Positions 1 through 12,264 of a stretch of 64,000 bases of DNA are shown here, in pieces; the stretch's first letter is position 1, and each line of letters begins with the position of its first letter. The notes under the pieces were generated by a model, which was not told the DNA's origin, made no database searches, and was given only the letters and a program-made list of their open reading frames with translations. Both the position numbers and the translations under genes were made by a program. The stretch comes from Xiphias gladius (taxonomy: Eukaryota; Chordata; Actinopteri; Istiophoriformes; Xiphiidae). The DNA lies in NCBI RefSeq assembly GCF_016859285.1, contig NC_053400.1, positions 13,902,046 to 13,966,045 of the forward strand. The letters are read 5' to 3'.

Positions 1-162
1 AAAAGAGTAACATGGATTTAGTTGACTCTTGTGATCAAAAAGTTGATGCTTTGCAAGTTAGTTTACCATGCAACAGCGATGACAAAAAGAAAATAAAGCA
101 TTTTTGCTTGTGTTGTGTCACGGCAGCAAAAAGGTTACCACATGTTCCCTGTTGTGTTGCAG

Positions 163-321
163 AAGTGGACTGAAAGTGAGACCGAGAAGTTGAAAGAAGG
201 GGTCCAGAAGTTTGGAGAGGGGAACTGGAGTAAGATAAAGGCATATTACAAATTCAGTGATCGGACAAATGTCAACCTTAAGGACAGATGGAGAACACTG
301 AAGAAGTTAAACATGGTCTGA
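163..321 (+). CDS. terf2: Telomeric repeat-binding factor, final Myb/telobox exon (partial gene)
   Basis: This is the last coding exon of a shelterin TRF protein, which binds duplex TTAGGG telomere repeats through one C-terminal Myb/SANT helix-turn-helix. A pyrimidine-rich acceptor ends at 162 and the exon reads 52 codons to TGA at 319-321. The reading contains KWTESE, the GEGNWSKI turn, and the telobox core LKDRWRTLKKL, then ends LNMV. The rest of the gene (TRFH dimerisation domain and linker) lies left of the window. The Myb motif fits both TERF1 and TERF2. I favour terf2 because nip7 is the next gene, and NIP7 and TERF2 are neighbours on human chromosome 16q22. The short tail also resembles TERF2. 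The two genes are convergent. The exon looks intact. Confidence 0.8.
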   Translation, partial: KWTESETEKLKEGVQKFGEGNWSKIKAYYKFSDRTNVNLKDRWRTLKKLNMV

Positions 322-447
322 GAGGTTAAAAACAAGTTGAAGTGGACTTGATGCCACAAGATGGGATAATGTTATTGTTCAGCACAGTCCAGTCTTTTTT
401 TTTCTCCCCCTTGTTTTCCCCATTAATCATGTTTGGAAGTCTTGTAT

Positions 448-453
448 AATAAA
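448..453 (+). terminator. Poly(A) signal of the terf2-type gene
   Basis: AATAAA lies about 127 bases after the stop codon, with a second AATAAA-like hexamer near 466. The interval 322-620 holds only this 3' UTR and the gap before the nip7 3' end. Confidence 0.6.
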
Positions 454-632
454 ATGTGCTGGTTGAATAAATTTTCAGGGTTCAATTTGTAAGTTTACTT
501 CTCTCTTCATTATGAAAGCAGCAGTGATGTTGGATATGTATTACCACTGGTGTCAAATATACTGTATACATTCTTACTGCAGTCCTATATGTAGTAGCAA
601 GTTCACCATGACAAATACAAAGACATTATGGA

Positions 633-638
633 TTTATT
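633..638 (-). terminator. Poly(A) signal of nip7
   Basis: TTTATT on the plus strand reads AATAAA on the minus strand, about 230 bases beyond the nip7 stop codon at 866-868. This gives a compact 3' UTR facing that of the terf2-type gene. Confidence 0.5.
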
Positions 639-865
639 TGAAAGATAACATTTACAAAAGAAAAATACAAAAGCATTCTGCTTCATTTTGACAAGATTTG
701 ACTGAAAGTCAGGGTGGAATATCAGGAGGTTCTTTGACAAAGGAATACTGTAGACAGCAGATTATCCCAAGGTGAGTCAATGATGGTGTGAACTTCAGTG
801 ACTGTTACCAGGTTGGAAAGCAGTAAAGAAAAGGGGGGATTTGACAGTCTATTTGGTGATGCATC

Positions 866-3630
866 CTATGTTAGCGTATCTTCGTTCCTAATGAACTCTC
901 CCACATCAGCCTGGTGGAACACTACAATGGACATGGGGTCCACTCGCCGGCACTCCTGTGTGGACTTGGCTGCAACTCCAAAACCCTGAGAAATAAGATA
1001 AGTGGTTCAGACACGCCATTGGTGGACAAGAACAAAGTTAATCTATTTGGCACGGTAGAATCCAATTATCACCTGATTTTTATCTCAGCAGATACAGTAT
1101 TGTGAACTGAATGATTACATACAGAATGGCTGGATGCATTCAATTCAGAAATGAAACTGTTGGACGAAATATCACTTAAGGCCACACCTTAGCTCTTTTG
1201 TAAAGCATGTTGGCCACGTGCGCTTAAGTTTCAGCTCGAGTGGCCTCAGCAGGAATATAAGCAAGTGCTGTGCCCAACCATGTGAGAAATACAGCATTGT
1301 TGTTACAAGACTTACCAGGGGCACATCAGCCATGGAGTAGACCACAACTCCCTGGTACTGCATAGTGTTCTCAGTGATTCTCCCAAGCCCGGATTTTAAC
1401 ACGTGGTTCCCATAGAGGAAAGACTGCTCTGCTCCAGGCTTCACCCACACCTTGAACTGACCACATAACAGGAAGCTCCAGGTTATTCATACATGCATGA
1501 GTACCCCTAACTTAAAACATTTAATCTCTGCCACTAAGATTAACAGTTAAAAGAAGAATGTATATGGGACAAGTTGTGTGCACAGATATTAGCTTTTGCC
1601 CTGTAAATTTAACTGAAGGCAGGCACCCAAAAGATCCTGACAAGTACATCTACATCACACTGAAGTAGGACTGTCACAATATCAAATGTTCACTATGTAA
1701 TTATCATAGCCAAAAATAGAAGTAATACTGCCATTCCAGGATAATATCATTGGTGTAAATGCAGGTGTAAACATCAGGGGGCTGTCTCATAAGGCAGGAT
1801 TAAGATATCTGGTTGCTCAGTAAAACCTGGACAAGCTCTTTTTACTTCCGCCAGAGAAATGTTCAATATTTAAAGTGGTTTTCGGGGTTTTAGGTGACAT
1901 TTACCTCATTAATCCAGCTTCATGAGGGCCCCAGTGCAGACGTGTGTCTGACTTCGCAACCTACTTACAGCAACTGTAGCTTTGGTAAACAAGCTTACTT
2001 TACTGATGTTTTATACATATATACATATACACACACACACACACACATATATATAAAAACAAACCCACACACACCATCAAACAGACTAATATGACTAAAG
2101 GAGCTTTGTTTGAACATGTGACATTGATGTCAGTTGTGAGCAATACATGAAAAGTTGCCGGCAGTACCAGCGTTGCCGAAATCAAGGTGCGGCCCATGGT
2201 GTGCCACTCTAGGGGCATATGACGATTGGTGGTGGTACGCTGCAGCTGATCTACTTACATGCAGTGTGCCACTTGTGAATCGGTACATACCCATAGCATG
2301 AAACTCCTGTTTTAGTGTCACATGATGTTCCTACGCTTTCCTCTTATAATGTCATCTTTGGGGTAAACCACTTTTGGTACCAGCCTTTCACAGAAGAAAT
2401 TTTGTCATGTCACAGTGGGAGAACAGGTACATATAATAATGCCTCTGCTCTGGTTTTGTGATGTTTGACAACATAATCACTGCAAGGTTCTAGTGACAGA
2501 CAGTGACTCTGTGAAAGTTATCTGATCAGAATGTAAGGGGCATCTTTACATTGCACAGAGTAGAGGCTTGCACCAATAAAAGTCTGTGTATACAGGTGGA
2601 GAGGAGTTGAAACGATTTGTCAGTCTGCAAATATTTTGATAATTAATCAAGTCATTTATAGAGCTTAAATGCAGATGCTTGTTCCAGCTCCTGCAATGCA
2701 AGGATGTTCCATTTTTCTTTTTTATATAATTGCAAACTGAGTATTTTTGACCCCCCCAAAAAATACATTTAAAGACTTCACCTTGGGCTCCAGGAAACTG
2801 TGATGGACATTTTTTTTTTTGTGGCTATTTTCTGACATTTTACAGACCAAACTAATCAATTCGTCGAGAAAATCATCAGCAGACTGACTGATAATGAAAA
2901 TAACCGTCAGCTGCAGCCGCAGTGGCAAACGATCCCGCGGTGCAGCTGTCTTTTCACATCTGTTCAAGTTGAGAAGCACACTGTGCTTCTCAACTTGTTT
3001 GTATTGCCTCACTTCCTCTGTCTCCCCACTGCATCTCTTACTCCAGCCTCCACTGGCAGGAGCTACGGAGAGAGGAAGGTGTGCACATGATGGAAGCAAA
3101 GCTACAAATAATAATAATAAAGTGAGATGCCCACATAGTCACCTTTGCATAGGGGGCCAGAAAATCCAGAGCCGTGATGTGCAGGCGGAACTTGCTGGTC
3201 TTCGTGAACTTTCCAAAACACGTTCCCACTGACACGAGCTTGTCACGGGAAAAGTTCGTGGCCAACTTAAGAATTTTCTCACTGTGGAAAACAAGAAAAC
3301 GATGACACGGGAACTGCCGGGTGTAAAAGTGTTAGTAGATGAGAAAGCGTTTACGTTAATTTATCCTGGATTACCTCATGTAGTACACACGATCACTGTG
3401 CAGCCTGAAACAGTAGGTGCCGTCGGGTCGGTCCACAAGCAGTCTTATGTTTTCACCGATGCTGTTGTGGAGAGAAGGCACGGTTCACACACGCTAACAG
3501 GCCCGTATGCTAGTCATTTTTGGTATAATTTGAATCTCAATAGAAAAGCAAGAATATCCTCCGGGTTCACTTACTATTTCGACAGTTTCTCAAACATTGT
3601 TTTCGTCTCCTCGTCTGTTAACGGCCTCAT
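866..3630 (-). CDS. nip7: 60S ribosome subunit biogenesis protein NIP7
   Basis: NIP7 is a nucleolar factor needed for pre-rRNA processing and 60S assembly. I join five coding exons: 3575-3630, 3375-3461, 3143-3281, 1316-1450 and 866-985. All have GT-AG borders, and together they make 537 bases, or 178 residues (human NIP7 has 180). The protein starts [16 protein letters not shown] and contains [35 protein letters not shown], and the PUA-domain stretch [19 protein letters not shown]. It ends [17 protein letters not shown]. Conservation with the human protein as I remember it is very high throughout. The start ATG at 3628-3630 is the first codon of the conserved N-terminus. The gene is head to head with cdc42se2 and tail to tail with the terf2-type gene. 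It looks fully functional. Intron 3 (1451-3142) contains a perfect short hairpin at 2965-2997. Confidence 0.97.
2023..2052. repeat. (TA)/(CA) microsatellite in nip7 intron 3
   Basis: A short run of TATATACA and CA dinucleotides followed by TATATATA lies in the third nip7 intron. It is simple sequence and predicts no protein. Confidence 0.7.
2965..2997. repeat. Perfect 15-bp inverted repeat with 3-base loop
   Basis: CAAGTTGAGAAGCAC at 2965-2979 and its exact reverse complement at 2983-2997 are separated by ACT. The pair would fold into a tight perfect stem in the nip7 intron transcript. It is shorter than a typical pre-miRNA stem and no function is apparent. Confidence 0.85.
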
Positions 3631-3832
3631 GCTGAATATTTAAAAACAGCTTTTATCGGCGAATAATGGTGTCTCCTGTAAGCAACGTGAAAACGTGGGT
3701 CAACACGGAAGCCGTCACGCATTAGAAGGGAAGTCGTTTGACGTAATCAGCAAGCGCAGTTCCTGGTTTTTTCGCATTTTTTCATTTCAGTCGATCGTGT
3801 TTTTTTTACTCCGGCAAACCGGCTGCCATCAG
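3631..3832. promoter_or_regulatory. Divergent promoter between nip7 and cdc42se2, with cdc42se2 non-coding exon 1
   Basis: The nip7 start codon (minus) and a plus-strand non-coding exon ending at 3832 in a consensus donor (CATCAG|GTAAGT) lie about 200 bases apart. The two genes therefore probably share a divergent housekeeping promoter. The DNA after the donor (3833-4300) is rich in CpG and GCTAGC/GTTAGC words and looks like a CpG-island shore. I saw no clear TATA box. The cdc42se2 intron from 3833 to about 5656 holds nothing else I can name. Confidence 0.55.
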
Positions 3833-5843
3833 GTAAGTCCATTCATTTGAAAAGACAATAACTCTCGAAAATAGGTTTACTATACCTCTGGTAAACTGTG
3901 AACTTGGACGTCCGTTTGTTTTATATGTCGTTTCTGATGAGCATTCAAATCACTCTGACGGAAACGGGCTCGGTTAGCCTGGTTAGCTAGCTGTCAGTGG
4001 AAAAAAAACATGGAGCTCTTGCCGTTAGCGTGCTAGTGAACGTTAGCTTTCGAGCTAACGCTGCTGGCAGCTGATAATGCTAACGCTCGTTCGCTTTAGG
4101 CAACGGCGCCGCTCGGCCAAACCTATTCATTTTAAATCAGTTACGAAACGCTGGTGTGGTGCCACCGTTAAACACACCGATGAGCTCCCCGTTGTGCATA
4201 GAGCTCGGACTCCCGGACCCGCAGTGTGACGAGAAGTGAGTTTGCCGCAGCGGTGCGAAGTTACGTAACGTCCACTTGTTTGTAAATACCGATTACGGTC
4301 GTTTAATCCGAGATCAGAGTAAGTGATCCTTTAAGGATTTCAACGGTCATCAAGGTCAACATCAAGCACCTCTGCTGTGATTCTCTGCCACCTGATAATA
4401 TGATTCACCGGTATCATATTATGAGTGACAGTTCAATGTCAGCGATGGGTAACGTCAGCTGCAGAGCCAGAGTTAGAAATTAGGAAATCTACTCTGTCAG
4501 CGAGCTGTTTGCATTTGGCAGAGCATTTGATCCTCCTGGTTCCCCTTGTCTGAAATCAAGAGTGGCTCAATAAAAAGCCTCATCCTGATGCTGCAAGACC
4601 ATTATATTGACTGAGCTCACACACTTCGAAATATCTTACCACACTGATGTTTAATTTATACTCCAAAAGTTTGAACTGAGCCATATAAATTTACCTGCAG
4701 CACCTATGGTCTGACTACAACGTTACCTGTTGTATACATTGTGTGTCTGTGATATGCATCTTTAATATAAAAAAAGTGTCCTCTTACTCCCCCCACTATA
4801 TAGTATATGTAGCACTCCCAAAGTGACAGCATAGGCATTTTTAGTCATTTTGTCAGATGTTGCTCCAGATTTTCTGTTCCTGTCTTGTCAATGAAAAAAG
4901 CCTCTAGATTATTTCAGCTCCAGGGAGATATTAATTAACATGGATACCTTATCGAGGCTGCGCTGCTAATGACAGCGTGCTGAAAAGTGAAACACTGGCC
5001 GATCAGTAAAAAATGAGAGCCAAAGGTTATAATCAGATACTCTGTTGTTTACTGCAAGAGATGACCCACGTAAGGAAACGTGAAAGATACTTGTCGCTTG
5101 GACTGCCTGTCTGTTAGAGAAGGTGACTGCTCAGGATCCCACACTGAAACGCACACTGACCTAATTTTTCTATTCCGAGATTTCACTCCAAGACTTGTAC
5201 AATATCACAGAATGCATAAATATCAGCATTTAAAATAAGTAAATAAATAGTGTAGATGTGTGTTTGTGACAGCAGGTCATTTTGAAAGAAAGTTGCCTGA
5301 CTTTTAAGCAAATATCTGAAAGCTGACTTAAATCATTCACATGATGATATATGTATTTACACTGAGTGAGATAAAACAGAAATGGAAATATATAATAATA
5401 GTATTAGAAGAACTGTATGTACACCATTGTCCCTGCCTCCAAGGAAGTATGTTTGACTTCATTAGCTATGGGACCAGTGGTGCCCACAAGTTGCAAATCC
5501 AAATTGCTTGACAGGCAAAACAAAGACAAAACAAAAGTGTAGACATAGTGGATACCCATGACCATAATTGCTGATTTGACTAAATATTTCAGCATTTGAT
5601 TAAGATGTGTTTGTTTGTTTTTTTTATTTTCCCCTACATCTTCCTCATGTTGACAGGAGTGTGCTGCCCTGTGTCGGGAGAACGGTTCTTGTGCCGAACA
5701 CCTTACCCCATAGAAATCAGTGGCGTGTCTGTCATCAGTTTCCTGCGTGTGTTTGTGGCTCTGGTAAAACTGAACAGGAAGACAGACACAGAGAGACGTC
5801 TGAACTCAGAGGAAACTGCTGTGGCTTCTTCGTCAACCTCAGA

Positions 5844-6812
5844 ATGACTGAGTTCTGGGTTTGTTTCAGCTGCTGCATTGCAGAGCAGCCGCAACCTGTG
5901 AGTATGAAATTAACTTGGAAGACAAACTGGTTTACTTAGTTTTTTGTTTTTTGTTTTTTTTTAATGTAGCTGCCTTGTTCAAATGGAAAATTGTTATGAC
6001 TTATGTGGGTTAATAAACAGCGATTAATAAACTGAGGGGGCCAAAAATTCTTCAATTTTACTCAGGCTGTGATAATAGTGAATGTTCTTTATTCTTAAAC
6101 AGTTTCCTATAAAGATATATTCTGGTTGTGTCGTAACTTCCAAAATATAATATATATATACTGTATATTTTGATTACAGGTTAAATGCGAAAGTCGCAAG
6201 CCCTCCAGCTAACCACATCCTACTTTTTGGTTCAGCACTTAATTAGGTTCAGTAAGGTTTATTACCAGTTGTTGTGCCTCACTGTAATCAGCAAGTCTGA
6301 CTACTAACAGATAAGATAAATGAAATCACTAACGTCAACCTCTGCCTCAGTTTGAGCTCCACAGCACAGGTCCACTGCTTATGAAACAGAGTTTCAGAAA
6401 GGGAACAGGAGACAGGAGTTTGACTGTAGCTCTTCTCCATCCTCACTGATTAGTAATATTACCTTAAATATATTTAAGTTTTGAAAAAACTCAATGTTAA
6501 TGATGCTCACTTTCAGAAACGGCGGCGACGGATCGATCGCTCCATGATCGGAGAGCCAACAAACTTTGTTCACACCACACATGTAGGCTCAGGGGACATG
6601 GGCCTAGGACTGGCATCAGTAGGTTTTTTTTGTTTGTTTGTTTGTTTTGTTTTTTTGTTCCTCTCATCAGAATATTCAGCCAACAGAGTGTAGCAGTTAC
6701 AAGTTTTCAGTTAACATGGCCATCTTGATGTTTGTAGGTGGACCTTGTTCAGGCCCAGATGAAATCTAAAGGGGGCTACGCACATGGAGGGTCTGAAGGT
6801 TCCCAGTTGTAA
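5844..6812 (+). CDS. cdc42se2: CDC42 small effector protein (SPEC family, SE2-like)
   Basis: This is a small palmitoylated CRIB protein that binds GTP-CDC42 and acts at the plasma membrane in actin and T-cell-synapse signalling. Three coding exons, 5844-5897, 6517-6618 and 6738-6812, give 76 residues in frame. The N-terminus reads [18 protein letters not shown], whose paired cysteines are the family's lipid anchor. The second exon begins with the basic [14 protein letters not shown] and continues with the CRIB core [14 protein letters not shown]. The last exon encodes [10 protein letters not shown] and ends GSQL. The N-terminal exon matches CDC42SE2 better than SE1. A 5' non-coding exon ends at 3832, and the coding exon acceptor lies just before about 5657. 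After the TAA at 6810-6812 a donor (AACAAG|GTGAGG) opens a 3' UTR intron, and the UTR resumes at 7788. Confidence 0.93.
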
Positions 6813-7787
6813 CAAGGTGAGGCACGCTGTTTACTCAACTGATATTCAGCCACAGAATTTTCACTACCTCATACAAGCCACACAAGCCCAAGTCAGGCAT
6901 TTTTTTATGCAAATAGCTATTTGTGACTTGCAAAAGTTTAGAGTTTGTTTGTAAGGGATTCATTTATACCCAGGTTTTACATGTAAAGCTGTGCAGTATT
7001 CTTGGTAAACACTGATAAACAACCAGCAGTATGTAAATGGAACATTTCCAAAGAAAACAAGTACTTTTCCTGTTCCCCATTCTGTAATGGAGGTCAATCA
7101 AGTGTTTTTATAAGAAATCATAACCAAATATATAATTTAGGCTTTGTGAAATTTTTTCTTTTGGCCTCTGGTGAGACAGAAAATAAATATTTAAAATTTT
7201 GACTTTCCAGTAAACAACTTGAATCCACATGTGCTGTGTCATAAAAAATAATGAAGAATCATGCTTAAACAAATCGGCAAGCTTGGCTTGTGTGGCTTTG
7301 AAAGGAAACATGTTTTACAAGTCATGTTTTATCGGCGGAATTTATCCCTGCATGAAGGAATGTATGTCCTCCTCCTCTTGATTACCTTTGTTGTGCTGAT
7401 AATCACTTGCATTTTCCTTGTGACAGTCACTCAGCTGTCAGTTTAATGAGTGATTGTTGTCTTTTTTATTTGTAAGTTTTTTTTATTTGGACATTCGGTT
7501 TCGCTTTTTTCAACATTGTCTTGATTTGGGCAGTGGTGTGGCTTTCTACCTCTCTCAGGCTGGATGTTGCCATGGTTACTTTCAACTCTCAGTTTCGAAT
7601 CCCGTCACTTTACAGGTGCCTGAAAAGAATCCGCCGAACCTTATCAAACTTGTTAACTACTCCCCAAACTTTGACCAGTCGGGTTCAGATTTGATGGTTA
7701 AATTGTGTGTTTTGCACCTAACACACACCCCAGCTTTCAGCTGCTTTTGAAATCTTAACATTTTTTTTACCTTCTCTCCCCCCACAG

Positions 7788-8345
7788 CCTTTCACAGTCT
7801 TGTGGAAACTACTGTTGTTGATATGAGGAAGCGTTTTCAAAAAGCAGTTCTGTCTGTAATGGACACAGGACCAAAAGATGAAACTACTGCTTTTCCATAA
7901 TGTTGTATATATTTTTATTTTCCATTCCTTTTGTTTTTTAATGAAAGCACTGCTATCCATTTGCTGCCATACTGTTGCACTGTAAAGAGTAACTGTTAAG
8001 AGTAGATAAGAGGGTTTAGAAAGCTCATAAATCTCAGTCAGATGTATGCTTGTGTGTATGCATGAGGAAAATATTTTCACAAATATTTGCTGTTGTAGCC
8101 CATTTGGATGCCTGTATTTATTATCTGATTTGTAAACGGACCTCATGGTGGCTGGGCCACGCTGGAGATTTGGAACATTCAGTTTCCTTCTTTATTCTCA
8201 GAGGTTTATCAAAGGACAGGTAGCAGGTAGCAAGGCAAAAAGCGATATGTTCATTGTTTTATTCTGAAAAGTACTCACAATTCTCTGAGTTGCTTTCAGG
8301 GTGAAGATTGCTGTTTTGTAATAAACTTGAAATGAGTAGAGTACA
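7788..8345 (+). other. cdc42se2 terminal 3' UTR exon with poly(A) signal at 8320
   Basis: A long pyrimidine tract and CAG at 7785-7787 form a strong acceptor. The following exon has no coding frame that continues the protein. It ends near AATAAA at 8320-8325, with another AATAAA near 8463 as an alternative. Because the stop codon sits in an upstream exon more than 50 bases from a junction or close to it, correct choice of this UTR exon matters for transcript stability. Confidence 0.55.
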
Positions 8346-10334
8346 CTGGACCATACATTGTACACTCACACTTGCTTAGGAATTTCGCATTGATTTCAAC
8401 TGTTTTTTTTTTTTTGTCTGTTTTTTTTAAATATTCATTTAGATTGAATCATATAGAATTTTAATAAACTATGAACTTCCTAATCTGCCTTCTGAAGTCA
8501 TGTTCGTTATTTGTTTTACTAGAGTGAGTTGTAGCTTAGTGCTTTCAAAAAGATTCATATTTTTATATGCATTTTCTTCCTTTCAAAGCTCGTAGAATAA
8601 GAATTAAACTTGGAAGTAACCAAATTATCACTGCAAACACTGCCACAAATGTGGATCAGGTTTGATACAGTTAGTTTACCAACTATTTTTCCACCATATC
8701 CCTATTGGTTAATTGTGACTGTTCCTTTTAGCCAAGACAGTTTGTTACATATTGTGTCTTTTCGTGACTTCCTCGACGATTTCTCTTCTCTTCTCATTTA
8801 GCATTGATTTTTTTTTTTTTTTTGTCCCTCTGCTGGTCTTAATAGTTGAATATTTCTTTGAAAACTCAACTGCTGGTTCTCTTAAAGCTGACAGATGCTC
8901 CTAAATGGCATTCAGTCTAATCTGACCCACCTTTGCAGTAGTGTTTGCGATTACATTGCTTCAGTGTGAAAAGCTGTTCTCATGTGAAGTCAACATTATT
9001 TTGTCAGAAACATTTATCATGAAACATATTTTTTTAAAAATCCCCTTCTGACCCACTATTGACATTCAGAGAAGTTATTCTCAGTTTTTCTGTTTGTGCA
9101 AATGTTTACCCACCATTTTCAAGCTGATATGATTTTTTTTTAATACATGTTTCTTCTGTTTGGGTCAAATAAATGCAGCTCTTAATGCCTGATTACGTTG
9201 GTTGTCAGTTGTATTACTGGTCTGCTTAGACTTAATGTTTTCTTTTTTCATTGACCGGCTGGTACGTCTGTTTTCCCCTGGTATTGTCATATGTAGTCCA
9301 AATTTCTGAACCAGGCTCCATTGAAAATATCATTATCAGAAAGGTAAAAGACGTTGAGAAAACCAGCAGGCTTGGATCTATTAATACATGTGATTGTTTG
9401 TCCTTGATGTAGATCCTATGATTCAACAGCAGAGTGTGGTTGTATTAATAAGTCTGTGTAGATTGCTGTTAAATGAGTGCTATTGTAAAAACTATTAATG
9501 ACAAAAGAATGAAATCTTTGGTGTTGGTACCAGACAACAGAAAAACACCAGATAACAAAAACACCTAATATATATAGTCACATTTATAAAATCTTTTCAT
9601 TTACAGCCTTAGAACTGGTGATAACCACTTCCCCAACGTTCACTGACAGATTTAGTAATGTGATTCATCAGGCTAAAGAATTGTCACAGAGATCTAACGT
9701 TTTTGTTCAACTGTTTGTGTAGTAGTAATTCATGTATAGAGAGAGCTCCACGTATGTGTAGACTAATGTGTTTTTCCTGCTCTGGGATAAATGCTGTAAT
9801 ACTGTATGTGCAGACATACTGGGATTGCAGTATCTTATGTGACCAGCAGGCTGTGTTGGTGGACTGGTTGAATGTGACTTAAAAAAATTGTTTCCTTTTT
9901 GGATTCCTGTCACAGGTCTTATTTAGATTTTTATTATGATAGTACTGTAAATAAGTAACAAAAAATGGATCCATGGTTTATATGTATTCAGGGTCATACA
10001 TATTTTGGGTTACTTTCCTGTATAACATTACAGGGAAGGTAATGTTGGAGCAGTGTTTTCTTTTTTTTTTTTCTTTTTTTCCTGCAGATATGCCTGATAT
10101 GTATTTCCCACTTTGAGGGAAATTCATCTGTCTGCACTTTTCAGAATAAACGAAAAATAAATGTTATCTGTTGATGTTTGACCAACGGTGTGCTCCATGT
10201 TTTCACTTCAGGTCAAAACCCCACAGCTATGAGGTGAGAAAGGGGACGATTGAGCTCATTCTGGATAAAAGCACAGGCGATTTTAACACTAAATATACAA
10301 ATGCATCTTGGAAATAATCAGTGATAGAGGAAGT

Positions 10335-10505
10335 GCACAATCCTATTTATTTATCTAAAGGTACCAGTACAACAATGTAAAAATACTCCACTACAATTAA
10401 AAGTACTGCATTCAAAATCCTACTTAGGTCAAATTTGTTCTTTAAGTATCAAAATTTAGAAGTACTCATTCTGCAGAAGAATGGCCCCTGTAACTGATTT
10501 TTGTT
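10335..10505 (+). repeat. Dispersed teleost repeat with (AAAGTAC)-like words
   Basis: The stretch has the wording of a very common fish interspersed repeat: GTACAACAATGTAAAAATAC, then ACTCCACTACAA, AAAGTACTGCATTCAAAA and AGTACTCATTCTGCAGAA. I know this family only as a high-copy non-coding repeat and cannot assign it to a transposon class from memory. Confidence 0.55.
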
Positions 10506-10859
10506 TTTCAAGGTATTATGAGATAGTTAATACTGTTTCGTATGTATGAGTGTGTTCAGCGCATTTTTCTGTTGTAGCTGGTGGAGGTGGAGTTGTTTTA
10601 GCTAAACAGATGATTAATGGGAGAGGAAGGAGAACAAAAAAAATAGGTGTAATTAAAAGCTGCATTACGTTAAGGTGTGCCAATATTCCTGGAATGACAC
10701 TGGCGCTAGTGTTATTATTTGCACCCGTGCTTCTGCTGTGACAAGTCAAAATGTCTGCCAATAAAAGCAGCATTTAAAGTACAGGCACAAATCGCTGGTG
10801 TAAAATATGTATTTTGGGTTTTTAGTTTTAGGCCATTATAACAGATCAAGTAAGGCTGT

Positions 10860-10915
10860 TTTCATATGAAACTATACTGCACTCATTTTCATTCAGTGTA
10901 GAGTTTCATATGAAA
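10860..10915. repeat. Imperfect inverted repeat with TTTCATATGAAA at both ends
   Basis: The palindrome TTTCATATGAAA occurs at 10860-10871 and again at 10904-10915. The inner flanks (CTATACTG and CAGTGTAG) are nearly complementary, so the block can fold as one hairpin. It may be a MITE remnant. No target-site duplication was evident. Confidence 0.55.
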
Positions 10916-11333
10916 TGCAGTGTCCTCGTATACAGTGTATTAACCCTGTTTAACCTTTCAGCAGTTTTTTAAAAGCAGTGTTTTTGCAGTCAAGACTACA
11001 GAGATTAAATTTCATGAGATTACATCATGGATTGTGAGTTAAATTTACTTGCGGCTGTATTTATTTGGTACGTTGCAATGCCTTTCTTTCTACAGTTAAA
11101 GGATGAGTCTGACCACTTATGTTTATATAGTAAAGCACTCCTGACAAATTATATTTTATCTAATTACTTTTCTGTTGCCACAGTGAGTAATGTGTCACAT
11201 ACACAGACGCACACAAACAGAACAATGAAGGTTCTGTGCGTTAAAATATCTTTCTTAAAACGTTAAAAACGAGTAAATACACAAATTCTAAAAACTCAAT
11301 AAACAATAAAGGCAGGTTACAGTTTGGCTTCTT

Positions 11334-11339
11334 TTTATT
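11334..11339 (-). terminator. Poly(A) signal of the irf gene
   Basis: TTTATT on the plus strand (AATAAA in the gene's sense) lies about 930 bases beyond the irf stop codon. This implies a 3' UTR from 12264 down to about 11320. The UTR is AT-rich, with several A-tracts near 11470-11530 and 11640. Confidence 0.5.
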
Positions 11340-12264
11340 CATCACACCCATTCAGTGAAGAGTGGACAGTAGTATAATAATGACAGTGGATGACTGGCAA
11401 ATTTTCCACTGACAATCCATGTTCCAGAAGACAAGGTAATGTGCTTTACTAGCGTTTACATTTTGTTAAGGAAGGATTTTTTTTTTTTTTTTAAATCCAA
11501 AAAAACAACCGCAAAAAAAAAGAAAAAAAAAAACAGGTTGTACAGTATCATATAAATTGCACTGTTGGTTCCCTCAAAAAATTAAAACATACAAAACTAT
11601 CATGAGTATATAATGGAGAAAATCTTAAAAATTGGTTAAAAAAAAAAAACAGGCACAAAGGTATAAGAATCACACACACACTCTATATATGGACAAAAAA
11701 CACATATATACTGGAACTTAACTCGGCTTTGAACTCCAACCATAAACACACACCTACAAACCATTAAAGCCACATGACCGCCCTCTGTGCTCTGCACTTT
11801 ATTCTACTGTATTTTGGCTAAACATCCAGTAAAACTCAAAGAAACAGTAGAGCACTAACTGATCCTGCACTTAAGCGAAATTATATCTGTTTACTCTGTG
11901 AGCTGTGGTGTGAGCTTGGCATCAGTTTAGTGAGCTTGAGGCGGTGAACCATAGTGAACCAAAGTGATGATGACAGAGGTAAAGCTTGGCTTGGAACAGG
12001 ATCTTCATCTCAGCATGCTCACCAGGGAGGATGACCAACTGACTGACTGACAGAGCAATATATCTGTCCGCTTGCCCTCTCTTGTTTCTCTCGTTCAGTG
12101 GTCAGCTCAGCAGAAAGACAGCTGAAGGTTAGCAAGGAAGCCTGAAGAAAAAAAAAAACGCTTTTAATCAAATATGGGGTAAACACAAACAGTAGGAGGA
12201 CGAGTCGTTGGTGCACAGCTACGGCATCAGTGTTTGTCGATGTGTGGACCGGTCAGAGAGTTCC

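Larger units (their letters stand above)
8346..11330. other. Intergenic stretch without a recognisable gene
   Basis: This is AT-rich DNA between the convergent cdc42se2 and irf genes. I found no conserved coding frame. Several AATAAA hexamers (for example near 9168 and 10145) could serve longer cdc42se2 transcripts. It contains a dispersed repeat near 10335-10505 and a hairpin-like inverted repeat at 10860-10915. Confidence 0.6.

Noticed and set aside
163-321. Assignment of the Myb exon to terf1
   Set aside because: Motif alone cannot separate the two. The neighbouring nip7 and the short LNMV tail favour terf2.
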